Below, piece by piece: positions 1 to 8,009 of a DNA stretch of 64,000 nt (positions are counted from its first letter, which is position 1; every line of letters starts with the position of its first letter). Source of the DNA: Microgenomates group bacterium GW2011_GWC1_46_15 (GTDB lineage Bacteria; Patescibacteria; Microgenomatia; UBA1400; UBA12028); the NCBI GenBank assembly GCA_001002285.1, contig LCLX01000001.1, positions 1 to 64,000 of the forward strand, given 5' to 3'. The notes under the pieces are model-generated. The model was not told the DNA's origin, did no database searches, and saw nothing but the letters and a program-made list of their open reading frames with translations. The position numbers were made by a program, and so were the translations under genes.

Positions 1-139
1 ATTTAGCTTTCGAAATGTGAGAATGTTTGTAATACTTATTTAGATTGATTAATGAAGACATTGCGGCTTATTATACCGCTTTAAGTTTACTAGCCCCTAT
101 GATATAATCCTGATATATCAATAAAAAAAGAGGTTCATT

Positions 140-550
140 ATGACTCGCCTTGAAGGAACAATATCCAATTTTATTGACGTTGCAAAAAAATTAAATGATG
201 TCCTCGATGATTTCAAACGCAATTCTCCAGATAAATATGCGGAGATTCTAGATAGTTTCACTTTCCCTGTAGGTGATGGGGCATGTGGATCAGATAGGAA
301 CGCCTGGATTAATGCTATCGAGGAACTAGCAACGCTTCCAATTACAGCGGGTTCTGAATTTGGTAGGATTGTAAGACATGCTGCCATTCATTACAAACTA
401 TGTCAACAGAGGCGTATTATTGGTCGAAATGTTTTTCTTACACTTATCTCTTGCTCGGAAGTACTCCATAATCACATTTGGGCAATGGCTTTCCCCAAAC
501 AAGGATCCATCGGTGGAGCGCGGGCTCGTCAGTCTGAGCGTCGTACATAA
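140..550 (+). CDS. hypothetical protein (136 aa)
   Basis: I do not recognise this family. The protein is soluble, with a helical N-terminal half rich in Lys, Asp and Asn and no signal peptide or membrane segment. The C-terminal tail after about residue 120 is unusually Arg-rich and does not look like a folded ending, so the true gene may have been longer. An AGAGG Shine-Dalgarno-like sequence lies 7 bases before the ATG and a TATAAT hexamer lies at 103-108. It converges on the solute-binding protein gene, with 40 bases between the stops. A second plus-strand frame at 378-680 is also open, so a frameshift cannot be excluded. Confidence 0.5.
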   Translation: MTRLEGTISNFIDVAKKLNDVLDDFKRNSPDKYAEILDSFTFPVGDGACGSDRNAWINAIEELATLPITAGSEFGRIVRHAAIHYKLCQQRRIIGRNVFLTLISCSEVLHNHIWAMAFPKQGSIGGARARQSERRT

Positions 551-590
551 AGTTCGTTACATTCCCGATCCGCCGTCGACCACACCAGCA

Positions 591-2165
591 TCACTGTCTA
601 CTGCCCGTACCTTCCACCGGAGTTGCCAACACGCCGAACAACTGCAGAACTTGTTTCACGCCCTTATCCGCGGTAAGTAATGCCTCCTGCAGTGTTTTAT
701 CTCCACTATTCACCGAGTTGATCACGTTTTCATAGTACTTAATCGTTTGGTCATTAATACCGTTGTCAAACGTGCGCGAAGACAAGTACCACGACTGCGC
801 TTTTGGCGCATCCTGAATATACGCGCCCATGTACGGATCGGAGGCAATGAGATCTTTCATGTCCACGCGCGAGTAAATTTCGCCAAACAATCGTGGTGTA
901 TTTTGCGCGGACGCGTTGTGCAGTTTTTGCATCACGTCTTTACTGCTCATGTACACTAACAATTTCCATGCAACATCTGCGTTCTTGCTCGTTTTTGATA
1001 CGCCTTCCGCCCAGTAACTCGCAAACGCAACGTTCGTACCTGGAAGTTGTGGTACCGGTGCAATACCAAAATCAAGGTTTGGGTTAATAGATTTTACTTC
1101 AAACGCTCTCCACGAAGGCGCGAACATCATCGCGGATTTTTCTGTCGCAAATGCATATGTTGAGTTTGGAAGCGTTTCATCCCACACCTTGAGCGCGCGG
1201 TAAAAGTTGGTGTAGTACTTGATTGCGTCGGAGGCAAGCTGTGTGCTGGGATTCGCTGGATCGGCATTGTTTTGGAAAAGCAAAAGGGCGAGAATATCAG
1301 AAAAATTGTCCACGTTTGTGGTTGTACCAAGCGCGATGCCGGCGCGGTCAATTTTCTTTGTTGTTGTGTTGCGGACTGTTAAGTCTTTCGCAATTGTTTC
1401 GAGGTCAGCCCACGTCGTTGGCGGTGTTTTCCCAGCCGTTTGGAAAAGCGTTTTGTTGTAGTACAAACCAAGGCCGTCATACATAAGTGGAATGCCAACA
1501 ACGCCATCGGGTGTTTCAAGGTCTTTTGCGGCAGCAGGGTAAAATGTTTTTTCAAAATCTTGCCGGGATATGAGTGAAGACGGGAGTACCGCAAGCGATG
1601 TTCTCAGCATTGGCGTCCATGTCGCGTGGAAGCGGAACAGGTCTGGACCCTGTCCTTTTTTGAGTGCGTCTTGCAGGCGTTCGCGGTAGTCTTTTGGAGA
1701 CTGCTGTTGATACTGTACGACGACATTATTTTGTTTTTGGAACTCACTTAATACGTCAGTCATCGCGGCAGAGGGTTCCCATAGCCCCCAGTAGGTGATC
1801 GTTTTTTGTGAACCGCCGGGGCGGGCAACGTCGCCGCCTGTTTGCGTATCTGATCCGGCCGGCGGAGTGGTTGAAAGGCTCGGTCCGTTTTGCTTTAACC
1901 CGCCAATGACGCGCGAAACAATAAAGAAAATGATGCCGAAAACAACAAGACCTCCCAAAATAAATGGTAAAAATCGGAATGGTGATTTTTGAATATGGCT
2001 TGGATCTGCCGTCGCCACCGTTGCTCCTACTTGAGAGAAAGACGGGTTTTCTGCAACCGATGGCTGTGTGGAAAACTGTGGAGTTTGTGATTGTGGTTGC
2101 GGTTGCCCCTGTGGTTGCGCTGGTAAAGACTGCGGTGATTGAAACACTGATGTTGGATCGGGCAT
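591..2165 (-). CDS. membrane-anchored extracellular solute-binding protein (family 1)
   Basis: This is a 524-residue protein of the ABC transporter family 1 (sugar-type) solute-binding class. Residues 1-60 are a cytoplasmic tail rich in Pro and Gln. Residues 65-88 form one membrane helix. From about residue 120 the binding-protein fold begins with TITYWGLWEP, followed by the typical DLFRFHATWTPML and, near residue 400, FASYWAEGVSKTSKNADVAWKL. It therefore uses an uncleaved anchor instead of a lipoprotein signal. No ABC permease or ATPase gene is adjacent, so the partner transporter is either elsewhere or absent. An SD-like GAGG precedes the ATG. The gene is divergent from the VanW gene, with 29 bases between the start codons. 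Confidence 0.85.
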   Translation of the reverse strand: MPDPTSVFQSPQSLPAQPQGQPQPQSQTPQFSTQPSVAENPSFSQVGATVATADPSHIQKSPFRFLPFILGGLVVFGIIFFIVSRVIGGLKQNGPSLSTTPPAGSDTQTGGDVARPGGSQKTITYWGLWEPSAAMTDVLSEFQKQNNVVVQYQQQSPKDYRERLQDALKKGQGPDLFRFHATWTPMLRTSLAVLPSSLISRQDFEKTFYPAAAKDLETPDGVVGIPLMYDGLGLYYNKTLFQTAGKTPPTTWADLETIAKDLTVRNTTTKKIDRAGIALGTTTNVDNFSDILALLLFQNNADPANPSTQLASDAIKYYTNFYRALKVWDETLPNSTYAFATEKSAMMFAPSWRAFEVKSINPNLDFGIAPVPQLPGTNVAFASYWAEGVSKTSKNADVAWKLLVYMSSKDVMQKLHNASAQNTPRLFGEIYSRVDMKDLIASDPYMGAYIQDAPKAQSWYLSSRTFDNGINDQTIKYYENVINSVNSGDKTLQEALLTADKGVKQVLQLFGVLATPVEGTGSRQ

Positions 2166-2194
2166 GATGATTCCTCTATACTACAATACAACAC

Positions 2195-3994
2195 ATGAGA
2201 AAGTTCCCACAAGGGAGCAAGCGGAAAAGCGGACGATACCAATCACTTCGCCGTACCACGCTCCATATTTTTCTCGGCTTTATTACTGCACTCTGCATTT
2301 TTCTCGTGTGGGTGTTCGCTATTTTTCGAAGCACTCCTTACATTTTACCCGGAGTGTCCGTAAACGGCGTTGAGGTTGGCGGAGAAACAAAAGAGCGCGC
2401 GGTTGAAATGGTCCGCGTGGCCATTCAGCATAATCAGCAAAAACTCCCTGATATTGCGTTTACCATCGAACGCTCCACCTTTGCAACGCCGTCCGCAAGT
2501 CTGGGTATGCGACAAGACGTTGAGTATGCCGTAGATCAAGCATTTTCTGTTGGCCGGTCTTTTTCTCTGTTCAAAAACGTCATTGATATTACCGATGCGT
2601 ACCGGCACGGGCGCGCCATTTTTGCGCCATATGTGTTTGATGGCCAACGCATACGTAGCTGGACCGCGATGGTCGCAAAAGAAGTTGATGTTCCCGGGAC
2701 AGAACCGTCTCTTGTGTTGCGCGTTTCTGGAAATCCTTCCACTCTTTCTGTGATTCCTGGAAAAGAACGGCGCGTGGTAGACACAACCGCGCTTGTTGAA
2801 ACATTAAGCCAGCGTTTTCAAGAACCTCCCCCCCATATTGCACTACCTATTGTTGTTCGCCCGGCACTTACCCCGGACGAGAGTATTACTATTCAAAACC
2901 GGGCAAAAAACTTTGTCGGCAAATCCATTGTTGTTCGTATTGATTCATTTTCAACCACACTCAAAGACAAGGCATTGATTGATGTGCTTGCGCTCCCCAC
3001 TGGGTTTCAGAAAGACCACATCCTTACGTTGGCAGAACGATGGAAAAAAAGTGTTGAGCGCCCCGCGCAGGAACCTAAGTTCGTATACGATGGGAAAAAA
3101 GTTACGACGTTTGATCCTCCCATATATGGACGAACTATTTCTATTGATGAGACTGTTCGTAGTTTTACCGACGCGATGCATGCTATTGAGTACTCGAAGC
3201 TCGGTCAAGAAAACGAGCGCTTCATCGAAATTTCTGTTGAAAAAACATATCCAAAAACGTCGCTCAAGTCATTGAATACGCTCGGCATTAACGAGCAAAT
3301 TGGATATGGCGACTCGTTGTTTTATCACTCTATTCCAACGCGTGTTCACAATGTTGTACTCACCGCGCAACGCATTGATCTTTCGCTCGTTGCGCCAGGA
3401 GAAACGTTCAGCTTTAACGCGCATCTTGGCGACGTTTCTGGAAAAACAGGGTTCCAGCAAGCGTATGTTATTCAGGAGGGCCGCACGGTGTTGGGTGATG
3501 GCGGCGGGGTGTGTCAAGTTTCCACAACCGTGTTCCGCGCTGTACTGGATGCTGGTTTACCGATTGTTGAGCGACACGGACATAGTTATCGTGTTGGATA
3601 TTACGAGCAAAACTCCGCGCCCGGATTTGATGCAACAGTGTTTGCGCCATCGGTTGATTTTAAGTTTAAAAATGACACGCCTGCGTATATTTTGGTCCAT
3701 ACCGTTCCCGATGCGAAAAATTTAAGCTTACAAATCGAGCTGTGGGGAACAAAAGATGGGCGGACTGTTGAAATTTCTGAACAAAAAGTGTGGGATAACG
3801 TGCCGCCACGGTCAACAATATATCAGGACGATCCGTCATTACCGCCCGGAGTATTAAAGCAAGTTGATTGGTCGGCGCCGGGGGCAAAAGCATCGTTCAA
3901 GTATGTGGTAAAGCGAGATGGTGAAGTGTTACAGGACCGCGTGTTTAAGACGGTGTATCAACCGTGGGCGGCGGTGTATTTGAGAGGGATTTAA
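2195..3994 (+). CDS. VanW family protein with N-terminal membrane anchor
   Basis: The 599-residue protein has a basic N-terminus and a membrane helix at about residues 22-44. The following extracellular part begins with LPGVSVNGVEVGG, typical of the peptidoglycan-binding-like repeats that precede VanW domains. The VanW domain covers roughly residues 370-510 and shows PGETFSFN, GDGGGVCQVSTTVFRA and ERHGHSYRVGYY. The last 80 residues resemble a G5-like domain. The family is linked to the cell wall but its biochemical activity is unsettled. TACAAT at 2182-2187 lies seven bases before the ATG, so the mRNA is probably leaderless. Confidence 0.9.
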   Translation: MRKFPQGSKRKSGRYQSLRRTTLHIFLGFITALCIFLVWVFAIFRSTPYILPGVSVNGVEVGGETKERAVEMVRVAIQHNQQKLPDIAFTIERSTFATPSASLGMRQDVEYAVDQAFSVGRSFSLFKNVIDITDAYRHGRAIFAPYVFDGQRIRSWTAMVAKEVDVPGTEPSLVLRVSGNPSTLSVIPGKERRVVDTTALVETLSQRFQEPPPHIALPIVVRPALTPDESITIQNRAKNFVGKSIVVRIDSFSTTLKDKALIDVLALPTGFQKDHILTLAERWKKSVERPAQEPKFVYDGKKVTTFDPPIYGRTISIDETVRSFTDAMHAIEYSKLGQENERFIEISVEKTYPKTSLKSLNTLGINEQIGYGDSLFYHSIPTRVHNVVLTAQRIDLSLVAPGETFSFNAHLGDVSGKTGFQQAYVIQEGRTVLGDGGGVCQVSTTVFRAVLDAGLPIVERHGHSYRVGYYEQNSAPGFDATVFAPSVDFKFKNDTPAYILVHTVPDAKNLSLQIELWGTKDGRTVEISEQKVWDNVPPRSTIYQDDPSLPPGVLKQVDWSAPGAKASFKYVVKRDGEVLQDRVFKTVYQPWAAVYLRGI

Positions 3995-4006
3995 AAAAAT
4001 ATCAAT

Positions 4007-4351
4007 CTACTGATGTTGCGTAAGCCCTCGAATCTTTGCCTCAATAAGTTCTTTTATCCCTTTTTTGAGTTCGGAAATATTCCCCGCTTCTGTAAGTCCC
4101 TGAGCGGTGCTCAGCATAACTTTGCCATCAGCGTAAAGCATTACCGTTAAACCACGTAACTGGGCAGACACATATTTGGTGGGGTCACAAAAAATTGCAA
4201 CATCTTGGGGTTGCGTGTCAAAACCTTGTGCAAGAAGGGGTACAAATTCTTTTCTTACATAGGCTTCCATCTGGCCAACAGAAAGCATTTTTATATCTTC
4301 TACCAATCCTCATGTAACATACCCATCGATGTCTACCAACTGAAGTCCCAT
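4007..4351 (-). pseudogene. small conserved-looking protein with an in-frame TGA at codon 14
   Basis: A strong AGGAGG (4361-4356) lies four bases before an ATG at 4351. This frame reads 13 codons (MGLQLVDIDGYVT), meets TGA at 4312-4310, and continues open in the same frame to 4007 for a further 100 codons. The downstream part contains VRKEFVPLLAQGF and AQLRGLTVMLYADGKVML and looks like a small soluble alpha/beta protein of unknown family. Without the upstream ATG, translation would have to begin at TTG 4306 or at the internal ATG at 4288, neither with a good ribosome site. The TGA may be a nonsense mutation, a sequencing error or a real short leader ORF. Recoding is unlikely because TGA is an ordinary stop elsewhere in the window. 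Confidence 0.5.
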
Positions 4352-4449
4352 ATTTCCTCCTTTGTCCTTTGTACAGTCCCCGCAATTGTATCGTTTTTTT
4401 ACCTCAAGTCAAACTTCCCATTTCCCTTTCCTTCGAGTACAATCGGGCC

Positions 4450-6729
4450 ATGGACACAGCCTTTATTCCCAAAGATCATGAGTCATCAATGTACGCGTTG
4501 TGGGAACAAAACAACGCGTTTCAGCCTGACCTCAAAAGTACAAAAAAACCGTTTTCTATTCTCCTTCCTCCGCCAAATGCTAACGCGTCGTTACACGCCG
4601 GTCACGCAATGTACGTGATTGAAGACATTTTAGTCCGGTGGAAACGCATGCAGGGTTACCCCACTGTGTGGATTCCCGGCACCGACCACGCGGGATACGA
4701 AACACAGTATGTGTATGAAAAACAGCTCTCGAAACAGGGAAAATCACGGTTCGAGTTTGACCGGCAAACACTGTATGACGATGTTGCGGCATTTGTGAAA
4801 CAAAACTCCGGCCTCATTGAGGAACAGCTCAAAGTTCTTGGATTTTCGCTTGATTGGTCGCGTAAAACATTCATGCTTGATGAAAAAGTCATCCGCATTG
4901 TGTACTCCACGTTTGAAAAATTAGTGAAAGACGGCTTAGTGTACCGCGACAACTACATCGTGAACTTTTGCCCAAAGTGTGGCACGACGTTTGCTGATCT
5001 GGAAGTCAACCATATTGAGCGCAAAGATCCGCTGTACTACATCAAGTACGGCCCGTTTACAATCGCAACGGTGCGGCCAGAAACAAAGTTTCGCGATGTT
5101 GCATTAGCGGCACATCCAAAAGACCCCCGGTATAAAAAGTGGATCGGGAAAAAAGTTGAAGTGCTTGGGTTGCTTGGCCCTGTGAGCATGACTGTGTTGG
5201 CCGATGAAGGCGTTGATCCAAAGTTTGGCACCGGCATCATGAAGGTGACCCCCGCGCACGATCCGCATGATTTTGCATTAGGAAAAAAACACAACCTTCC
5301 TGTTGATTCTATTATTGATACCCGCGGCCGCATGGACTTCTCGTGGTACTTGAATACACATAACGAAAAAAATACCGAGGTTAAATATCTTGACCGCGCG
5401 AAAAAATATCATGGAAAATCGGTCAAAGACATGCGCGTACTTATGCTCGAGGATCTCAAGCAAGATGGCATTTTAGAAAAAATTGATGAGAACTACACAC
5501 ATAGTGTCGCGGTGTGTTACAAGTCCGACCATGACATTGAACCGCTCGTGCTCCCCAACTGGTTTATCCGCATGAAACCATTAGCTGAGCCCGCGATGAA
5601 AGCAGCAAAAGAAGGCCTCGTAACATTCGTGCCAAAGCGGTTTGAAAAGCAGTACTACCAATGGTTGGAAAAGTTCATTGATTGGCCAATTTCCCGTCAG
5701 ATTGTGTGGGGCATCCGCATTCCCGTGTGGTACTCCGTCAAAGAAAATCCTGATCTTGAGGTAACGTTTTTAAATGCAAAACATGAACGTGTGATTGGAA
5801 AAGTATCTGAGCTCCTTGCGCAACACAACACAATGCAAGAAATCACTGATGGGCTCCAGCAGCTTCGCGCTTCAGCCAACGCTAAATTTGTCGTGAGCGA
5901 TAAAAAACCCGGCGAAGAGTACTTGCCGGAAACCGACACATTTGACACGTGGTTTAGTTCGGGCCAATGGCCGCTCACAACGCTCGACTATCCAAATGGT
6001 AAAGATTTTAAAACATTCTACCCAACAAGCGTGCTCGACACGATGTGGGATATTTTGTTTTTCTGGGTTGCCCGCATGATCATGTTTGGGTTGTACATGA
6101 CCGGCGAAGTTCCGTTCAAAACGGTGTACCTCCACTCGATGGTTACTGATGAAAAAGGCCAAAAAATGAGTAAATCAAAAGGCAACGTCATTAATCCTAT
6201 TGAAATCGTGAACGAGTTTGGCGCGGACGCTTTGCGTATTTCGTTGGTTGCTGGATCAACGCCGGGAAATCCCATCGCGTTGAGCAAGGAAAAAGTAAAA
6301 GGCTACCGGAACTTTGGAAACAAATTGTGGAATATCGGCCGATATATTCTGTTGCAACACGAGGCTGGAACAAAAATTATTGCGCTACCCAAAAAACTAG
6401 ATAAAGAACACGCGACCATACTCAAAAGTCTGAGCTCAACAGTAAAGTACATCACTTCCGCACTTGAGAAGTACCGCTTCTCCGATGCCGCGCTTCGCCT
6501 TCACGGATTTGTGTGGGATGAGTGTGCAAATACGTATCTTGAAAAAACAAAAAGCAATACAGATGGCGGTGAAACATTCACGACACTCGTACGCGTATTC
6601 ACAACATCTCTTAAACTTCTTCATCCATTCATGCCGTTTGTTACGGAATCCATTTGGCAGGAATTTTCTAAAACACACCTTGTTGATGAACCATTACTCA
6701 TGACCGCAGAATGGCCCAAATCAGTCTGA
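4450..6729 (+). CDS. valS: valyl-tRNA synthetase
   Basis: This cytoplasmic class I synthetase charges tRNA-Val. At 759 residues it is shorter than most ValS proteins (about 880-950), mainly because the C-terminal coiled-coil arm is missing. The HIGH-type signature is PPPNANASLHAGHAM near residue 40. The editing domain carries the TVRPETKFRDVALAAHP segment, and the KMSKS loop is GQKMSKSKGNVI near residue 575. The ATG at 4450 was chosen because TACAAT at 4438-4443 ends six bases before it, which places the transcription start on the start codon; the upstream in-frame codons do not resemble ValS. The gene downstream begins 13 bases after the stop. Confidence 0.95.
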   Translation: MDTAFIPKDHESSMYALWEQNNAFQPDLKSTKKPFSILLPPPNANASLHAGHAMYVIEDILVRWKRMQGYPTVWIPGTDHAGYETQYVYEKQLSKQGKSRFEFDRQTLYDDVAAFVKQNSGLIEEQLKVLGFSLDWSRKTFMLDEKVIRIVYSTFEKLVKDGLVYRDNYIVNFCPKCGTTFADLEVNHIERKDPLYYIKYGPFTIATVRPETKFRDVALAAHPKDPRYKKWIGKKVEVLGLLGPVSMTVLADEGVDPKFGTGIMKVTPAHDPHDFALGKKHNLPVDSIIDTRGRMDFSWYLNTHNEKNTEVKYLDRAKKYHGKSVKDMRVLMLEDLKQDGILEKIDENYTHSVAVCYKSDHDIEPLVLPNWFIRMKPLAEPAMKAAKEGLVTFVPKRFEKQYYQWLEKFIDWPISRQIVWGIRIPVWYSVKENPDLEVTFLNAKHERVIGKVSELLAQHNTMQEITDGLQQLRASANAKFVVSDKKPGEEYLPETDTFDTWFSSGQWPLTTLDYPNGKDFKTFYPTSVLDTMWDILFFWVARMIMFGLYMTGEVPFKTVYLHSMVTDEKGQKMSKSKGNVINPIEIVNEFGADALRISLVAGSTPGNPIALSKEKVKGYRNFGNKLWNIGRYILLQHEAGTKIIALPKKLDKEHATILKSLSSTVKYITSALEKYRFSDAALRLHGFVWDECANTYLEKTKSNTDGGETFTTLVRVFTTSLKLLHPFMPFVTESIWQEFSKTHLVDEPLLMTAEWPKSV

Positions 6730-6741
6730 TATGATAACTCA

Positions 6742-7245
6742 ATGAGGGATTCACTTATTTTCGCTCTCGCGTATCTCAAATACGGCATTGATACTGTCGC
6801 ACGTACGCCGTCTTATATTGTCCTGTGTGTATTTATTACGATCACACTGATTGCAACAGCGTTTCGATGGGACTCGGCAATACTGAAAACACATCCACTC
6901 ATGGGAACTACTTCCCCATCAGCATATCTCAACGCTATTCATTTTCTTGTTTCGTCATATGGAGACCGACAGGCTGCGGAAGTTTTGGCGAAACAGATAC
7001 GTGATACAAAAGAACTTGATGGCGCGCTCCATCCCGAAAACCGTATTAAAAATCTAGAAACATTTTGGCAATCGGTGGCCACTCAACAAGCAAATGCGCG
7101 TGAAGCGTTGTTTGCGTTGGCAATCATACACGTTCAACTCTATGAAGATGCTCAAGCAAAGGAGTCCGCACAACATGCGATGCTCGTCGAGCCAAACGAT
7201 CCACGGAGAAATCAAGTACTTCGGGAAATACTGCAGAAAAATTAA
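6742..7245 (+). CDS. single-pass membrane protein of unknown function (167 aa)
   Basis: I do not recognise this family. There is one membrane helix at about residues 24-42 (PSYIVLCVFITITLIATAF). The rest is a soluble helical domain with a TPR-like pattern near the C-terminus (REALFALAIIHVQLYEDAQAKESAQHAML). TATGAT at 6730-6735 lies exactly six bases before the ATG, so it has its own leaderless promoter even though it starts just after valS. Its last four bases overlap the end of the convergent rplY gene. Confidence 0.65.
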   Translation: MRDSLIFALAYLKYGIDTVARTPSYIVLCVFITITLIATAFRWDSAILKTHPLMGTTSPSAYLNAIHFLVSSYGDRQAAEVLAKQIRDTKELDGALHPENRIKNLETFWQSVATQQANAREALFALAIIHVQLYEDAQAKESAQHAMLVEPNDPRRNQVLREILQKN

Positions 7246-7991
7246 CCCTTTTTCTCTTCTTTTTTCTCGGGAGCTGCTGGTTTTATTGCTGGTTTTGCCG
7301 CCACTTTACCGGCTGGCTGTTTCGCACCAGCGCCAGCCTCAGCTGCCACTTCGCCTTCTTCGCCCTCTTTCTTCGCGCCTTGTACCGTTGTTTCAGTTTC
7401 AACTGGCTCAACAACCACTGGTTCCTCTTCTTTCTTTGGCTCTTGAATCAGCACAAGCACTTCTTCTGGAGGAAGCTTCACTTCAATTTTTGCGCGGTCA
7501 AACTGGAGATCAGAAACTTTATATTCCTTCCCAATTTCCGTAAGCCCACTAATATCAAACACAAACTTTTCTGGAAGATCGGATGGCAACGCCTCAACCT
7601 CAATCTCGTCGTGGAGCGCGAGCAAAACGCCACCAGCTTTCACCGCGACAGACTCTCCGATGAGCTCGAGCGGAACTTTTGCAGTCACTTTTTCTTTCAA
7701 GTCAACTTGCTGAAGATCAACGTGAAGCAGTTTTCCGGAAAGCGGGTGATATGCGATGTTGGTAACAAGTACGGGGCGAGGCGTTGTTTCGCCTTCAATA
7801 GTGAGTTCAATAAGACCCGTTTCTCCGGCAGCCGCAAATGTTTTTGTAAATGCAATTTCGTCGAGTTCAATCGAAACCGAGGCGGTGTTGCCGAACACAT
7901 TCGCCGGAAGCTTGCGCTGCGCGCGGAGTTGTTTTACCTTTTTTCCAAGAAGCGTGCGCTTCTTTGCTTGAAGGATGTGTTTCTGTTTCAT
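7242..7991 (-). CDS. rplY: 50S ribosomal protein L25 (general stress protein Ctc type)
   Basis: This protein binds 5S rRNA in the large ribosomal subunit. The L25 domain begins with LQAKKRTLLGKKVKQLRAQRKLPANVFG and is followed by the TL5/CTC-type C-terminal domain with HVDLQQVDLKEKVTAKVPL and VEALPSDLPEKFVFDISGL. After about residue 190 there is a low-complexity tail of about 60 residues rich in Ala, Glu, Pro and Lys, a common extension of this family. TAGAAT lies nine bases before the ATG. It is downstream of, and codirectional with, the DUF4012 gene, which ends 18 bases before its start codon. Confidence 0.92.
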   Translation of the reverse strand: MKQKHILQAKKRTLLGKKVKQLRAQRKLPANVFGNTASVSIELDEIAFTKTFAAAGETGLIELTIEGETTPRPVLVTNIAYHPLSGKLLHVDLQQVDLKEKVTAKVPLELIGESVAVKAGGVLLALHDEIEVEALPSDLPEKFVFDISGLTEIGKEYKVSDLQFDRAKIEVKLPPEEVLVLIQEPKKEEEPVVVEPVETETTVQGAKKEGEEGEVAAEAGAGAKQPAGKVAAKPAIKPAAPEKKEEKKG

Positions 7992-8009
7992 AAGATGCTG
8001 ATTCTATCA

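Noticed and set aside
378..680. Second plus-strand ORF overlapping the first gene
   Set aside because: No ribosome site and no protein-like pattern; it also runs into the end of the solute-binding protein gene.
4007..6729. Possible use of TGA as a sense codon (as in Gracilibacteria and Absconditabacteria)
   Set aside because: yidC, rarA and valS end at TGA at the expected protein ends, and ATGA overlaps are common, so TGA is an ordinary stop.
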